Part shown: positions 1 to 8,709 of the stretch, one piece after another | Position numbering within the stretch: the first letter of the stretch is position 1 | How the letters are laid out: each line of letters starts with the position of its first letter | Assembly (NCBI RefSeq): GCF_039889165.1 | Contig: NZ_JAYMYY010000004.1 | Coordinates: 310,001 to 374,000, forward strand | Source of the DNA: Pseudocitrobacter cyperus | GTDB taxonomy: Bacteria > Pseudomonadota > Gammaproteobacteria > Enterobacterales > Enterobacteriaceae | Length of the DNA: 64,000 bases | Reading direction: 5' to 3' | The notes under the pieces: model-generated | Seen by the model: only the letters and a program-made list of their open reading frames with translations | Database searches by the model: none | What the model was told of the DNA's origin: nothing | Program-made: the position numbers and the translations under genes

Positions 1-374
1 ACTACTTCCGCGATTTTGCCTACTGCGACAGTGGAATGATCCCGTGGCTGCTGGTGAGTGAACTGCTGTGCCTGAAAGGAAAATCGCTGGGTGAACTGGT
101 GCGTGACCGCATGGCGGCCTTCCCGGCAAGCGGGGAGATCAACAGCAAGCTGGCAGAGCCTGCCCGCGCGATTGCCCGTGTCGAACAGCATTTTGCCCAC
201 GAGGCGCTGGAGATCGACCGTACCGATGGTATCAGCCTGGCGTTTGCCGACTGGCGCTTTAATCTGCGCTCATCCAATACCGAACCGGTGGTGCGTTTGA
301 ACGTGGAGTCTCGCGGCGATACGTCGCTGATGCAGGCGCGAACGCAGGATATTCTGGCGCTGCTTAAGCAGTAA
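1..374 (+). CDS. cpsG: Phosphomannomutase, C-terminal part (left edge cut)
   Basis: The window opens inside this gene; the reading frame runs from base 3 and gives the last 123 residues. It matches the C-terminus of the colanic acid cluster phosphomannomutase (CpsG/ManB), which interconverts mannose 6-phosphate and mannose 1-phosphate on the way to GDP-mannose and GDP-fucose. The phosphate-binding loop RSSNTEPVVR of alpha-D-phosphohexomutases is encoded at about 267-296. wcaJ follows on the same strand after an inverted-repeat spacer, the usual gene order of the colanic acid locus. The catalytic serine and metal site lie outside the window, so only family and position can be judged. Confidence 0.93.
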   Translation, partial: YFRDFAYCDSGMIPWLLVSELLCLKGKSLGELVRDRMAAFPASGEINSKLAEPARAIARVEQHFAHEALEIDRTDGISLAFADWRFNLRSSNTEPVVRLNVESRGDTSLMQARTQDILALLKQ

Positions 375-381
375 GGGCACT

Positions 382-484
382 CCCTCACCCCGCCCTCTCC
401 CCCAGGGAGAGGGAGAAAACCGCACACACTTAACCCATGGCGCGATCGGTTCCCTCTTCCTGAGGGAGAGGGTTAGGGTGAGGG
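382..484. repeat. Inverted pair of intergenic palindromic repeats
   Basis: Two related units of about 33-34 bases lie in opposite orientation at 382-414 and 451-484, between cpsG and wcaJ. The left unit begins CCCTCACCCCGCCCTCTCCC. The reverse complement of the right unit begins CCCTCACCCTAACCCTCTCC. Each unit is itself partly palindromic (a CTCCC arm facing a GGGAG arm). This is the arrangement of short dispersed extragenic palindromes common in enterobacteria. The element ends about 25 bases before the wcaJ start and could fold in the cpsG-wcaJ transcript; that role is inferred. Confidence 0.75.
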
Positions 485-510
485 TGACTGTCGATGAAAA
501 AGGAACAACG

Positions 511-1905
511 ATGACGACTCTAAAAAAGCGCGAACGAGCCAAAACGAATGCATCGTTAATCTCAATGGTGCAGCGTTTTTCTGATATCACCATTATGCTT
601 GGCGGGCTATGGCTGGTGTGTAAGGCCGCCGCTTTGCCATTTCTTTATCTCCATCTGCTGATGGCGCTGGTGACGCTGGTCGTTTTCCAGATGATTGGCG
701 GTATTACTGATTTCTATCGTTCATGGCGCGGTGTGCGCATTACAACCGAACTGTTGCTGTTATTGCAAAACTGGACTCTGAGCCTGGTGTTCAGCGCCGG
801 GTTGCTGGCATTTGATGATGATTTCAGCACCCATGTTAGCGTCTGGCTCGCCTGGTATCTGCTGTCAAGCTGCGGCATGTTAGCCAGCCGGGCGTTTATT
901 CGTTATGGGGCGGGGGTGCTGCGTAATCACGGTTATAACACCCGTTATGTCGCCGTTGCGGGCGATCTCCCGCAGGGGCAGGCACTGCTGGAGAGCTTCC
1001 GTAATCAGCCCTGGCTGGGTTATGACGTGGTCGGAACCTATCACGATGCTAAACCGGGGGGCGTTAGCGCCGACTGGGCGGGGAATATTCAGCAACTGCT
1101 GGATGATGCGCGAGCGGGAAAAATCCATAACGTCTATATCGCGATGTCGATGCAGGAAGAGCGCCTGATTAAAAAGCTGATGCGCGAACTGGCGGATACC
1201 ACCTGCTCGGTGCTGATTATCCCGGACGTCTTCACCTTTAATATTCTCCATTCCCGCATCGAAGAAGTGAACGGTGTGCCGGTGGTACCGCTGTATGACA
1301 CGCCGCTTTCTGGCGTTAACCGCATCATCAAACGGCTGGAAGATATCGTGCTGGCCAGCATGATCCTGCTGCTGATTTCCCCCGCGCTGTGCTGTATCGC
1401 TCTGGCGGTGAAACTGACCTCCGCCGGCCCCGTCATTTTTCGTCAGACCCGGTATGGCATGGACGGTAAGCCTATCAAAGTGTGGAAATTCCGCTCCATG
1501 AAAGTCATGGAAAACGATGCGGTGGTGACGCAGGCCACGCAGAACGATCCGCGCGTTACGCCGGTGGGCAACTTTCTGCGCCGCACCTCGCTCGATGAAC
1601 TGCCGCAGTTTATCAACGTGCTGACCGGCGGCATGTCGATTGTCGGCCCACGTCCCCATGCGGTGGCGCATAACGAACAGTATCGTCAGTTAATCGAAGG
1701 CTACATGCTGCGCCACAAAGTGAAACCGGGCATTACCGGTTGGGCTCAGATTAACGGCTGGCGCGGCGAGACGGATACGCTGGAAAAAATGGAAAAACGC
1801 GTTGAGTTCGACCTGGAATACATTCGCGAATGGAGCCTGTGGTTCGATATCAAAATTGTTTTCCTGACGGTGTTCAAAGGCTTCGTCAGCAAAACGGCGT
1901 ATTGA
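511..1905 (+). CDS. wcaJ: Undecaprenyl-phosphate glucose phosphotransferase
   Basis: Starts colanic acid repeat synthesis by moving glucose 1-phosphate from UDP-glucose to undecaprenyl phosphate at the inner membrane. The 464-residue protein has the polyprenyl glycosylphosphotransferase layout: hydrophobic N-terminal segments (about 20-130), a soluble nucleotide-binding-like middle, one more membrane segment near 285-310, and a C-terminal catalytic domain with KFRSMKVM, LDELPQFINV and GGMSIVGPRPHAV. The ATG at 511 was chosen because AAAGGA lies just upstream and the protein then begins MTTLKKRERAKTNASL as in known WcaJ; an in-frame upstream start at 478 would run into the intergenic repeat. 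wzxC follows after 9 bases. Confidence 0.97.
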   Translation: MTTLKKRERAKTNASLISMVQRFSDITIMLGGLWLVCKAAALPFLYLHLLMALVTLVVFQMIGGITDFYRSWRGVRITTELLLLLQNWTLSLVFSAGLLAFDDDFSTHVSVWLAWYLLSSCGMLASRAFIRYGAGVLRNHGYNTRYVAVAGDLPQGQALLESFRNQPWLGYDVVGTYHDAKPGGVSADWAGNIQQLLDDARAGKIHNVYIAMSMQEERLIKKLMRELADTTCSVLIIPDVFTFNILHSRIEEVNGVPVVPLYDTPLSGVNRIIKRLEDIVLASMILLLISPALCCIALAVKLTSAGPVIFRQTRYGMDGKPIKVWKFRSMKVMENDAVVTQATQNDPRVTPVGNFLRRTSLDELPQFINVLTGGMSIVGPRPHAVAHNEQYRQLIEGYMLRHKVKPGITGWAQINGWRGETDTLEKMEKRVEFDLEYIREWSLWFDIKIVFLTVFKGFVSKTAY

Positions 1906-1914
1906 GGAACGGGT

Positions 1915-3393
1915 ATGAGCCTGAGAGAAAAAACCATCAGCGGCGCGAAGTGGTCGGCGCTGGCCACCGTCATCATTATCGGCCTTGGGCTGGTGCAGAT
2001 GACAGTGCTGGCGCGCATTATCGATAATCACCAGTTTGGTCTGTTGACCGTTTCACTGGTGATTATTGCGCTGGCCGATACGCTGTCCGATTTTGGTATC
2101 GCCAACTCAATTATTCAGCGCAAAGAGATTAGTCACCTCGAACTGACCACCCTGTACTGGTTGAATGTTGGGCTTGGCGTGGTGGTGTGCGCGGCGGTTT
2201 TTGCCCTGAGCGGTGCCATTGCGGATGTGTTGCATAACCCGGATTTACGGCCGCTGATGCAGACCCTGTCACTGGCGTTTATTGTTATCCCCCATGGGCA
2301 GCAGTTCCGCGCGCTGATGCAAAAAGAGCTGGAGTTCAACAAGATTGGCCTGATTGAAACCAGCTCGGTGCTGGCGGGGTTCACCTTCACGGTGGTGTCG
2401 GCGCACTTCTGGCCGCTGGCGATGACCGCGATCCTTGGTTATCTGGTCAACAGCGCGGTTCGCACTCTGCTGTTTGGCTATTTCGGCCGTAAAATTTATC
2501 GACCGGGGCTGCATTTCTCACTGAAGAGCGTGTCGTCTAATCTGCGTTTTGGCGCATGGCTGACGGCAGACAGCGTCATCAACTATGTGAACACCAACCT
2601 CTCAACGCTGGTGCTGGCACGTATTCTCGGCGCCGGCGTAGCGGGGGGCTACAACCTGGCCTACAACGTGGCGGTGGTACCGCCGATGAAGCTCAACCCG
2701 ATAATCACCCGCGTGCTGTTCCCGGCGTTCGCCAAAATTCAGGACGACACCAGCAAGCTGCGGGTGAACTTCTACAAGCTGCTTTCCGTGGTGGGTATTA
2801 TCAACTTCCCGGCGCTGCTGGGGCTGATGGTGGTGAGCAACAACTTTGTGCCGCTGGTGTTTGGCGACAAGTGGGCGAGCATTATTCCGGTGCTGCAACT
2901 GCTGTGCGTAGTGGGCCTGCTGCGTTCGGTCGGTAACCCGATAGGCTCGCTGCTGATGGCGAAGGCGCGCGTCGATATTAGCTTTAAATTCAACGTATTT
3001 AAAACCTGTCTGTTTATTCCGGCGATCATCGTCGGCGGCCAGTTGGGCGGCGCTATTGGCGTTACGCTGGGCTTCCTGCTGGTGCAGATTATCAACACCA
3101 TTCTGAGCTATTTCGTGCTGATTAAACCCATTCTGGGCTCCAGCTACCGTGAATATATTCTCAGCCTGTGGCTGCCGTTTTATCTCTCCCTTCCAACGCT
3201 CGTGATGAGCTATGGCCTGGGGTGGGTGCTGCGCGGTCATTTGTCGCTGGCACTGCTGCTGGCGGTGCAGATTGCCGCAGGCGTACTGGCATTTGGCGCG
3301 ATGATTGTGCTCTCCCGCCACCCGCTGGTGGTGGAGATGAAGCGTCAGCTCTGCCGTAACGAGAAAATGAAAACGCTGCTTCGCGCAGGCTAA
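1915..3393 (+). CDS. wzxC: Colanic acid repeat-unit flippase
   Basis: A 492-residue polytopic membrane protein of the MOP/polysaccharide transporter family that moves the lipid-linked colanic acid unit across the inner membrane. It starts MSLREKTISGAKWSALATVI, the characteristic WzxC N-terminus, and is hydrophobic along its whole length with many predicted helices. It lies between wcaJ and wcaK in the standard order, 9 bases after wcaJ, with GAGGAACGG upstream as ribosome binding site. It is distinct from the second flippase gene at 13840, which belongs to the O-antigen locus. Confidence 0.96.
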   Translation: MSLREKTISGAKWSALATVIIIGLGLVQMTVLARIIDNHQFGLLTVSLVIIALADTLSDFGIANSIIQRKEISHLELTTLYWLNVGLGVVVCAAVFALSGAIADVLHNPDLRPLMQTLSLAFIVIPHGQQFRALMQKELEFNKIGLIETSSVLAGFTFTVVSAHFWPLAMTAILGYLVNSAVRTLLFGYFGRKIYRPGLHFSLKSVSSNLRFGAWLTADSVINYVNTNLSTLVLARILGAGVAGGYNLAYNVAVVPPMKLNPIITRVLFPAFAKIQDDTSKLRVNFYKLLSVVGIINFPALLGLMVVSNNFVPLVFGDKWASIIPVLQLLCVVGLLRSVGNPIGSLLMAKARVDISFKFNVFKTCLFIPAIIVGGQLGGAIGVTLGFLLVQIINTILSYFVLIKPILGSSYREYILSLWLPFYLSLPTLVMSYGLGWVLRGHLSLALLLAVQIAAGVLAFGAMIVLSRHPLVVEMKRQLCRNEKMKTLLRAG

Positions 3394-3408
3394 TTTTTTG
3401 AGGTCATT

Positions 3409-4689
3409 ATGAAATTATTGATTCTTGGCAACCACACCTGCGGCAACCGTGGCGATAGCGCCATTCTGCGCGGGCTTTTAGATGCCATCAACACGCTCTC
3501 GCCTGATGCTGAAGTGGATGTGATGAGCCGCTACCCGGTGAGCTCCTCCTGGCTATTGAATCGCCCGGTGATGGGCGACCCGCTCTATTTGCAGATGAAA
3601 GAACACAACAACGCGCCGGGAATGGTCGGGCGAGTAAAAAAAGTGCTGCGCCGACGCTACCAGCACCAGGTGTTGCTCTCTCGCGTCACCGATAGCGGCA
3701 AGCTGCGCAATATCGCCATAGCCCAGGGCTTTACCGATTTTGTGCGCCTGCTGTCAGGGTATGACGCGATTATTCAGGTCGGGGGCTCTTTCTTCGTTGA
3801 TTTATATGGCGTGACCCAGTTTGAGCATGCGCTCTGTACCTTTATGGCGAAAAAACCGATTTACATGGTTGGCCATAGCGTCGGCCCATTCCAGGCGCCA
3901 GCGTTTAATCAGATGGCGAACTACGTTTTTGGCCACTGCGACGCGCTGTTCCTGCGTGAGTCCGTCAGTCTCGACCTGATGAAACGCAGCGATATCGACA
4001 CTTCCAAAGTTGAAAAGGGTGTCGATACGGCCTGGCTTGTGGATCATCACGATGCGAGCTTCGAGGCAAGTTATGCCGTTGCGCACTGGCTTAATATCGC
4101 GAAACAGCAGAATACCGTCGCGATTACTCTGCGCGAACTGGCACCGTTCGACAAGCGCCTCGGCACCACGCAGGAAGCCTATGAAAAAGCTTTTGCGGGC
4201 GTGGTAAACCGCATTATCGCCAGCGGCTGGCAGGTGATGGCGTTGTCTACCTGTACGGGTATCGATAGCTACAACAAAGATGACCGCATGGTGGCACTTA
4301 ACCTGCGTAAATATATTCAGGATCCGTCGCGCTACCACGTGGTGATGGACGAACTCAACGATCTGGAAATGGGCAAACTGCTGGGCGCCTGCGACCTGAC
4401 GGTCGGTACGCGTCTTCACTCGGCGATCATCTCGATGAACTTCGGTACACCGGCCATTGCGATTAACTACGAACACAAATCAGCAGGCATTATGCAGCAG
4501 CTTGGCATGCCAGAGATGGCAGTGGATATTCGCCATCTGCTCAACGGCGATCTGGAAGCGATGGCGGCAGATACGCTGGGCCAGCTTTCCACGCTGGTAC
4601 CACGCCTGAATGAAGCGGTGGCGCGCGAACGCGCGGCGGGGCTTGCGATGGTCGAGTCGGTATTAACGCGTATCGGGGAGGGGAAATGA
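3409..4689 (+). CDS. wcaK: Colanic acid pyruvyl transferase
   Basis: A 426-residue protein of the polysaccharide pyruvyl transferase family (PF04230), expected to add pyruvate from phosphoenolpyruvate to the terminal galactose of the colanic acid unit. It begins MKLLILGNHTCGNRGDSAIL, a glycine-rich start typical of the family; the C-terminal half has GACDLTVGTRLHSAIISMN, a conserved segment with the family histidine. The ATG follows TTTTTTGAGGTC. Its last four bases overlap the wcaL start (ATGA), which suggests translational coupling. Confidence 0.95.
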   Translation: MKLLILGNHTCGNRGDSAILRGLLDAINTLSPDAEVDVMSRYPVSSSWLLNRPVMGDPLYLQMKEHNNAPGMVGRVKKVLRRRYQHQVLLSRVTDSGKLRNIAIAQGFTDFVRLLSGYDAIIQVGGSFFVDLYGVTQFEHALCTFMAKKPIYMVGHSVGPFQAPAFNQMANYVFGHCDALFLRESVSLDLMKRSDIDTSKVEKGVDTAWLVDHHDASFEASYAVAHWLNIAKQQNTVAITLRELAPFDKRLGTTQEAYEKAFAGVVNRIIASGWQVMALSTCTGIDSYNKDDRMVALNLRKYIQDPSRYHVVMDELNDLEMGKLLGACDLTVGTRLHSAIISMNFGTPAIAINYEHKSAGIMQQLGMPEMAVDIRHLLNGDLEAMAADTLGQLSTLVPRLNEAVARERAAGLAMVESVLTRIGEGK

Positions 4690-5909
4690 AGGTTGGGTTC
4701 TTCTTACTGAAATTTCCGCTCTCGTCTGAGACCTTCGTGCTTAACCAGATTGTGGCTTTTATCGAAATGGGTCACGATGTGGAGATTATCGCCCTGCAAA
4801 AGGGTGATATGACCAATACCCATGCGGCATATACCCAGTACAACCTGGCGGAGAAAACCCGCTGGTTGCAGGATGAACCTTCAGGCGCCGGGGCAAAATT
4901 TCGCTATCGCGCCGTTAGCACCCTGCGTGGATTACATCGCCCGGCCACCTGGCAGGCGCTGAATATGAAGCGCTATGGTCATGAGGCGCGCAATCTGATC
5001 CTCTCCGCCATTTGTGGCAATAACGCACGGCCATTCAGCGCGGACGTGTTTATCGCTCACTTCGGGCCGGCAGGCGTAACCGCCGCGAAATTGCGCGAGT
5101 TAGGCGTTATTCGCGGTAAAATTGCCACCGTCTTTCACGGCATCGATATCTCCAGCCGGGACGTGCTGAACCACTACACCCCGGAGTACCAACAACTGTT
5201 CCACCGCGGCGATCTGATGCTGCCCATCAGTGATTTATGGGCAAAACGCTTGCAGGGAATGGGCTGCCCGAGGGCAAAAATCGTCGTCTCAAGAATGGGC
5301 GTGAATATGGAACGTTTCGCCCTGCGCCCAACCAAAGCGCCCGGTGAGACCCTGCAAATTATCTCCGTCGCCCGCCTGACCGAGAAAAAAGGGCTGCATG
5401 TAGCGATAGAAGCCTGCCGCCAGCTTAAAGAGCGCGGTGTGGCATTTCATTATCGCATCCTCGGCATTGGCCCGTGGGAACGACGCCTGCGGACGCTTAT
5501 CGAACAGTATCAACTGGAGGGCTACGTGGAGATGCCAGGCTTCAAGCCCAGCCACGAGGTCAAAGCGATGCTGGATGAGGCGGATATTTTTCTGCTCCCC
5601 TCTATTACTGGCGCGGATGGCGATATGGAAGGCATCCCTGTCGCGCTGATGGAAGCGATGGCGGTCGGTATTCCGGTGCTGTCGACCGAACACAGCGGCA
5701 TTCCTGAACTGATTGAGGCAAATGCCTCCGGCTGGCTGGTGGCTGAAAACGATGCCCCGGCGCTGGCGGGGAAATTGAGCGAACTGCGCCATCTCGATGA
5801 ACAGACGCTGCGCCCGGTGCTCAGGCGTGCCCGCGAAAAAGTCGAAACCGATTTCAACCAGCAGGTGATCAACCGTCAGCTTGCCAGCCTGCTGCAAACC
5901 CTTTGCTAA
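4686..5909 (+). CDS. wcaL: Colanic acid glycosyltransferase
   Basis: A 407-residue GT4-type (GT-B fold) glycosyltransferase of the colanic acid cluster. The C-terminal domain (about 215-380) shows SVARLTEKKGLHVAIEA and the nucleotide-sugar binding EGIPVALMEAMAVGIPVLST motif, with the EX7E-type acidic pair common in GT4 enzymes. The N-terminal part (MKVGFFLLKFPLSSETF) is the acceptor-binding Rossmann domain. The exact sugar added is not readable from sequence. It overlaps wcaK by four bases and wcaM starts 9 bases downstream. Confidence 0.95.
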   Translation: MKVGFFLLKFPLSSETFVLNQIVAFIEMGHDVEIIALQKGDMTNTHAAYTQYNLAEKTRWLQDEPSGAGAKFRYRAVSTLRGLHRPATWQALNMKRYGHEARNLILSAICGNNARPFSADVFIAHFGPAGVTAAKLRELGVIRGKIATVFHGIDISSRDVLNHYTPEYQQLFHRGDLMLPISDLWAKRLQGMGCPRAKIVVSRMGVNMERFALRPTKAPGETLQIISVARLTEKKGLHVAIEACRQLKERGVAFHYRILGIGPWERRLRTLIEQYQLEGYVEMPGFKPSHEVKAMLDEADIFLLPSITGADGDMEGIPVALMEAMAVGIPVLSTEHSGIPELIEANASGWLVAENDAPALAGKLSELRHLDEQTLRPVLRRAREKVETDFNQQVINRQLASLLQTLC

Positions 5910-5918
5910 TGAGGTTGC

Positions 5919-7313
5919 ATGGATAAACAACGTATCTCCCGACGAAATTTCTTAACGGCAGGCTCTGCCCTTGCCGCGACATCCCTGCTACATAGCCCCG
6001 GCGCGTTTGCGCTGGGGCGCAATACCTCCGTCGATATTCGTAATTATCTGGTGGGAGGGGACTGGATACGCGCATTCCGCCAGGCTTTCGCTGATGCTGA
6101 CATTATAGAAGTGCCGAAAGGCGTGGTTTGCGACAATATCAATACCGGCATTATTATGCCGCCAGGAAAAACGTTACAGGTTAATGGTGCCCTGAAAGGT
6201 AGTGGTCGGGGACGTTTCGCGCTACAGGACGGCTGCAAAGTGGTGGGGCAGGGGAGCCTCAACAATATTATGCTCGATGTGCGTGGTTCTGACTGCACGA
6301 TTGAAGGTCTGACGATGAGCGGATATGGCCCGGTAACGCAGATTTATATCGGTGGTAAACAAAAGCGGATGATGCGTAATTTAACCATTACCGGTATCAC
6401 CGTCACGAAAGCAAACTACGGTATCCTGCGGCAGGGATTTCATAATCAACTCGATGGCGTGAAAATCACTGACAGTCAGTTTAGCTATCTGCAGGGAGAC
6501 GCAATTGAGTGGAACGTCGCGATTAACGACAAGAATATCCTGATATCCGATCACGTTATCGACCATATCGACTGTACCAATGGAAAGACGAACTGGGGGA
6601 TTGGTATTGGCCTGGCAGGAAGCACTTACGATAACGACTACCCGGAGCACCAGGCGGTAAAGAACTTTGTCGTCGCCAATATAACCGGCAGCCATTGCCG
6701 CCAGTTGGTGCATGTGGAAAACGGAAAACACTTTATTATCCGTAATATCAAAGCCAGAAATATCACCCCGGCATACAGCAAAAAAGCGGGAATTGATAAC
6801 GCAACGGTAGCAATATATGGATGTGATAACTTCGTTATTGATAATGTCGACATGGTTAATAGCGCGGGTATGTTAATTGGCTATGGTGTTATCAAAGGGA
6901 AATATCTGTCGATACCGCAGAATTTCAGAGTAAATAATGTGCGGATGGATAATCGCCAATTAACGCAAAAGCTGCGGGGGATACAGATCTCATCGGGCAA
7001 TGCGCCGTCGTTTGTGTCGCTCACTAACCTCGACCTACAGCAAGCATCTCTTGAACTTCACAACAAGCCACAGCATCTTTTTCTGCGTAATATCAACATT
7101 ATACAGGATGCAACAAGAGGGCCTGCTTTGACATTAAATTTCGATCTGAGAAAAGATGTTCGTGGCAAGTTCATGGCGCGAAAAGATACACTTCTTTCGT
7201 TAGCCTCAGTCAATGCAACAAATGAAAAAGGTGAGCAATCAGTTGATATTGACCTTTTAGATCAGGAGGTTATAAATTCGGAGCGTCTAAATTTTGCGCT
7301 ACCTAAGAGATGA
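5919..7313 (+). CDS. wcaM: Colanic acid biosynthesis protein WcaM, Tat-type signal
   Basis: The last gene of the colanic acid cluster, 464 residues. Family members are predicted right-handed parallel beta-helix proteins; the run of NITGITVTKA-like repeats with regularly spaced N, I and G fits that fold. Its biochemical role is not established. The N-terminus MDKQRISRRNFLTAGSALA carries a clean twin-arginine motif (SRRNFLT, Arg8-Arg9), a hydrophobic stretch and a likely AFA cleavage region near residue 30, so export in folded form is predicted. It follows wcaL by 9 bases. Towards its 3' end the base composition becomes more AT-rich, ahead of the O-antigen region. Confidence 0.94.
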   Translation: MDKQRISRRNFLTAGSALAATSLLHSPGAFALGRNTSVDIRNYLVGGDWIRAFRQAFADADIIEVPKGVVCDNINTGIIMPPGKTLQVNGALKGSGRGRFALQDGCKVVGQGSLNNIMLDVRGSDCTIEGLTMSGYGPVTQIYIGGKQKRMMRNLTITGITVTKANYGILRQGFHNQLDGVKITDSQFSYLQGDAIEWNVAINDKNILISDHVIDHIDCTNGKTNWGIGIGLAGSTYDNDYPEHQAVKNFVVANITGSHCRQLVHVENGKHFIIRNIKARNITPAYSKKAGIDNATVAIYGCDNFVIDNVDMVNSAGMLIGYGVIKGKYLSIPQNFRVNNVRMDNRQLTQKLRGIQISSGNAPSFVSLTNLDLQQASLELHNKPQHLFLRNINIIQDATRGPALTLNFDLRKDVRGKFMARKDTLLSLASVNATNEKGEQSVDIDLLDQEVINSERLNFALPKR

Positions 7314-7389
7314 CTATTGGGCATGCCGACATGCCTAAGTCCATCTGGATGCCTGCCAATTTCTTACTGGATATCGCGTGCCAAAAGCT

Positions 7390-7395
7390 TATAAT
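7390..7395 (+). promoter_or_regulatory. Candidate -10 element for gnu
   Basis: A perfect TATAAT lies 85-90 bases upstream of gnu in the 166-base wcaM-gnu gap. No convincing -35 hexamer sits 16-18 bases before it (CTGGAT is the best at spacing 17), so this is only a candidate. A six-base stem (GGCATG/CATGCC) lies just after wcaM at about 7321-7336 without a T-tract. Confidence 0.3.
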
Positions 7396-7479
7396 CCGTC
7401 ATGAGCGTTGTGTCCACCGGCGATAGTCTCTCCCCAGGGATGGTATCTATCTACATTCATATAGCATCAAACTTATTAA

Positions 7480-8481
7480 ATGATTATGAACAACAAAGTT
7501 TGCTTTATTGGCGCATCTGGTTTCGTAGGAACTCGACTCATCGAGACAGCTAAAAACGAGTTTTCAATAAAGAATCTCGATAAGCAACAAAGTCACTTCC
7601 ATCCTGAAATCACTGAACTTGGTGATGTTCGTAATCAGGAGTCTCTGGACGCTGCATTGACCGGTTACGATACTGTTGTACTGCTTGCTGCAGAGCACCG
7701 TGATGATGTCAGCCCTGTTTCGCTCTACTACGATGTCAATGTACAGGGCACAAAAAATGTGCTTGCTGCAATGGAAAAAAATGGTGTCAAAAACATCATC
7801 TTTACTAGTTCTGTCGCAGTGTATGGTTTGAACAAGACTAACCCAGACGAAAATCATCCTCACGCTCCTTTTAACCACTATGGTAAAAGCAAGTGGCAGG
7901 CTGAGGAAGTTTTACGCGAATGGTTTAATAAGTCACCAACCGATCGTTCCCTGACAATCGTTCGTCCAACCGTTATCTTTGGTGAGCGTAACCGCGGCAA
8001 TGTCTATAATTTACTGAAACAAATCGCAGGTGGTAAGTTTGCGATGGTTGGTGCTGGGACAAACTATAAATCAATGGCTTATGTTGGCAATATTGTCGAG
8101 TTCATAAAATACAAGCTGCTGAATGTGAATGCTGGTTATGAAGTTTACAACTACGTTGACAAGCCAGATCTGAGCATGAACGAACTCGTTTCAGAAGTTG
8201 AAAAAAGCCTTAATAAAAAGATTCCGTCCACCCATTTGCCTTATGCATTGGGGATGTTGGGTGGATATTGCTTCGATATCCTGAGCAAGGTCACGGGCAA
8301 AAAATTTGCGATCAGCTCTGTACGTGTTAAAAAATTCTGTGCAACTACGCAGTTCGATGCTTCGAAAGTCCATTCATCTGGTTTTGTCGCGCCGTATTCA
8401 CTCTCTCAAGGTTTGGATCGCACGCTTAAGTACGAGTTCGTTCACGATAAGAAGGACGATATCACTTTCGTTAGCGAGTAA
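7480..8481 (+). CDS. gnu: GlcNAc-PP-undecaprenol 4-epimerase (Gnu type)
   Basis: A 333-residue extended short-chain dehydrogenase/reductase. Rossmann motif GASGFVGT is at residues 10-17, and the catalytic tyrosine and lysine are in HYGKSKWQAEE. Sequence and location between wcaM and galF match Gnu (Z3206) of E. coli O157, which converts GlcNAc-PP-undecaprenol to GalNAc-PP-undecaprenol after WecA has acted. Its presence predicts an O-unit primed with GalNAc. Two in-frame ATGs (7480 and 7486) are possible; the second would give MNNKVCFIGASG. The gene is separate from galF by 228 bases and slightly AT-rich. A UDP-sugar 4-epimerase (Gne) activity is the alternative, but the position favours Gnu. 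Confidence 0.88.
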   Translation: MIMNNKVCFIGASGFVGTRLIETAKNEFSIKNLDKQQSHFHPEITELGDVRNQESLDAALTGYDTVVLLAAEHRDDVSPVSLYYDVNVQGTKNVLAAMEKNGVKNIIFTSSVAVYGLNKTNPDENHPHAPFNHYGKSKWQAEEVLREWFNKSPTDRSLTIVRPTVIFGERNRGNVYNLLKQIAGGKFAMVGAGTNYKSMAYVGNIVEFIKYKLLNVNAGYEVYNYVDKPDLSMNELVSEVEKSLNKKIPSTHLPYALGMLGGYCFDILSKVTGKKFAISSVRVKKFCATTQFDASKVHSSGFVAPYSLSQGLDRTLKYEFVHDKKDDITFVSE

Positions 8482-8709
8482 TTCCCCGAAAATTTGCAGT
8501 GTTGCGAAAATTCGGAAAGAGGACGTGAAAATCGCTCGATGAAGACACTTTCCGAATCTTCTGAGACTACATAGCGAGATGATGAAGTGTAGTAGTAAAA
8601 TTCGTGTCCCAGATGCTTTTGGGCACTCAAGGATAAGCGAAGGAAATGCTGACTATCACATTGTGAAAGTCTATACTTCATCAACTACTTATAGGTGGAC
8701 GATATTATA

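Noticed and set aside
880..1671. Long antisense open frame (263 residues) inside wcaJ
   Set aside because: Composition is rich in His, Arg and Gln as expected for a shadow frame of a GC-rich gene; no ribosome binding site or recognisable domain.
7314..7479. Short gene or remnant between wcaM and gnu
   Set aside because: No frame with a start, a ribosome binding site and protein-like sequence; only a TATAAT and a six-base stem were seen.
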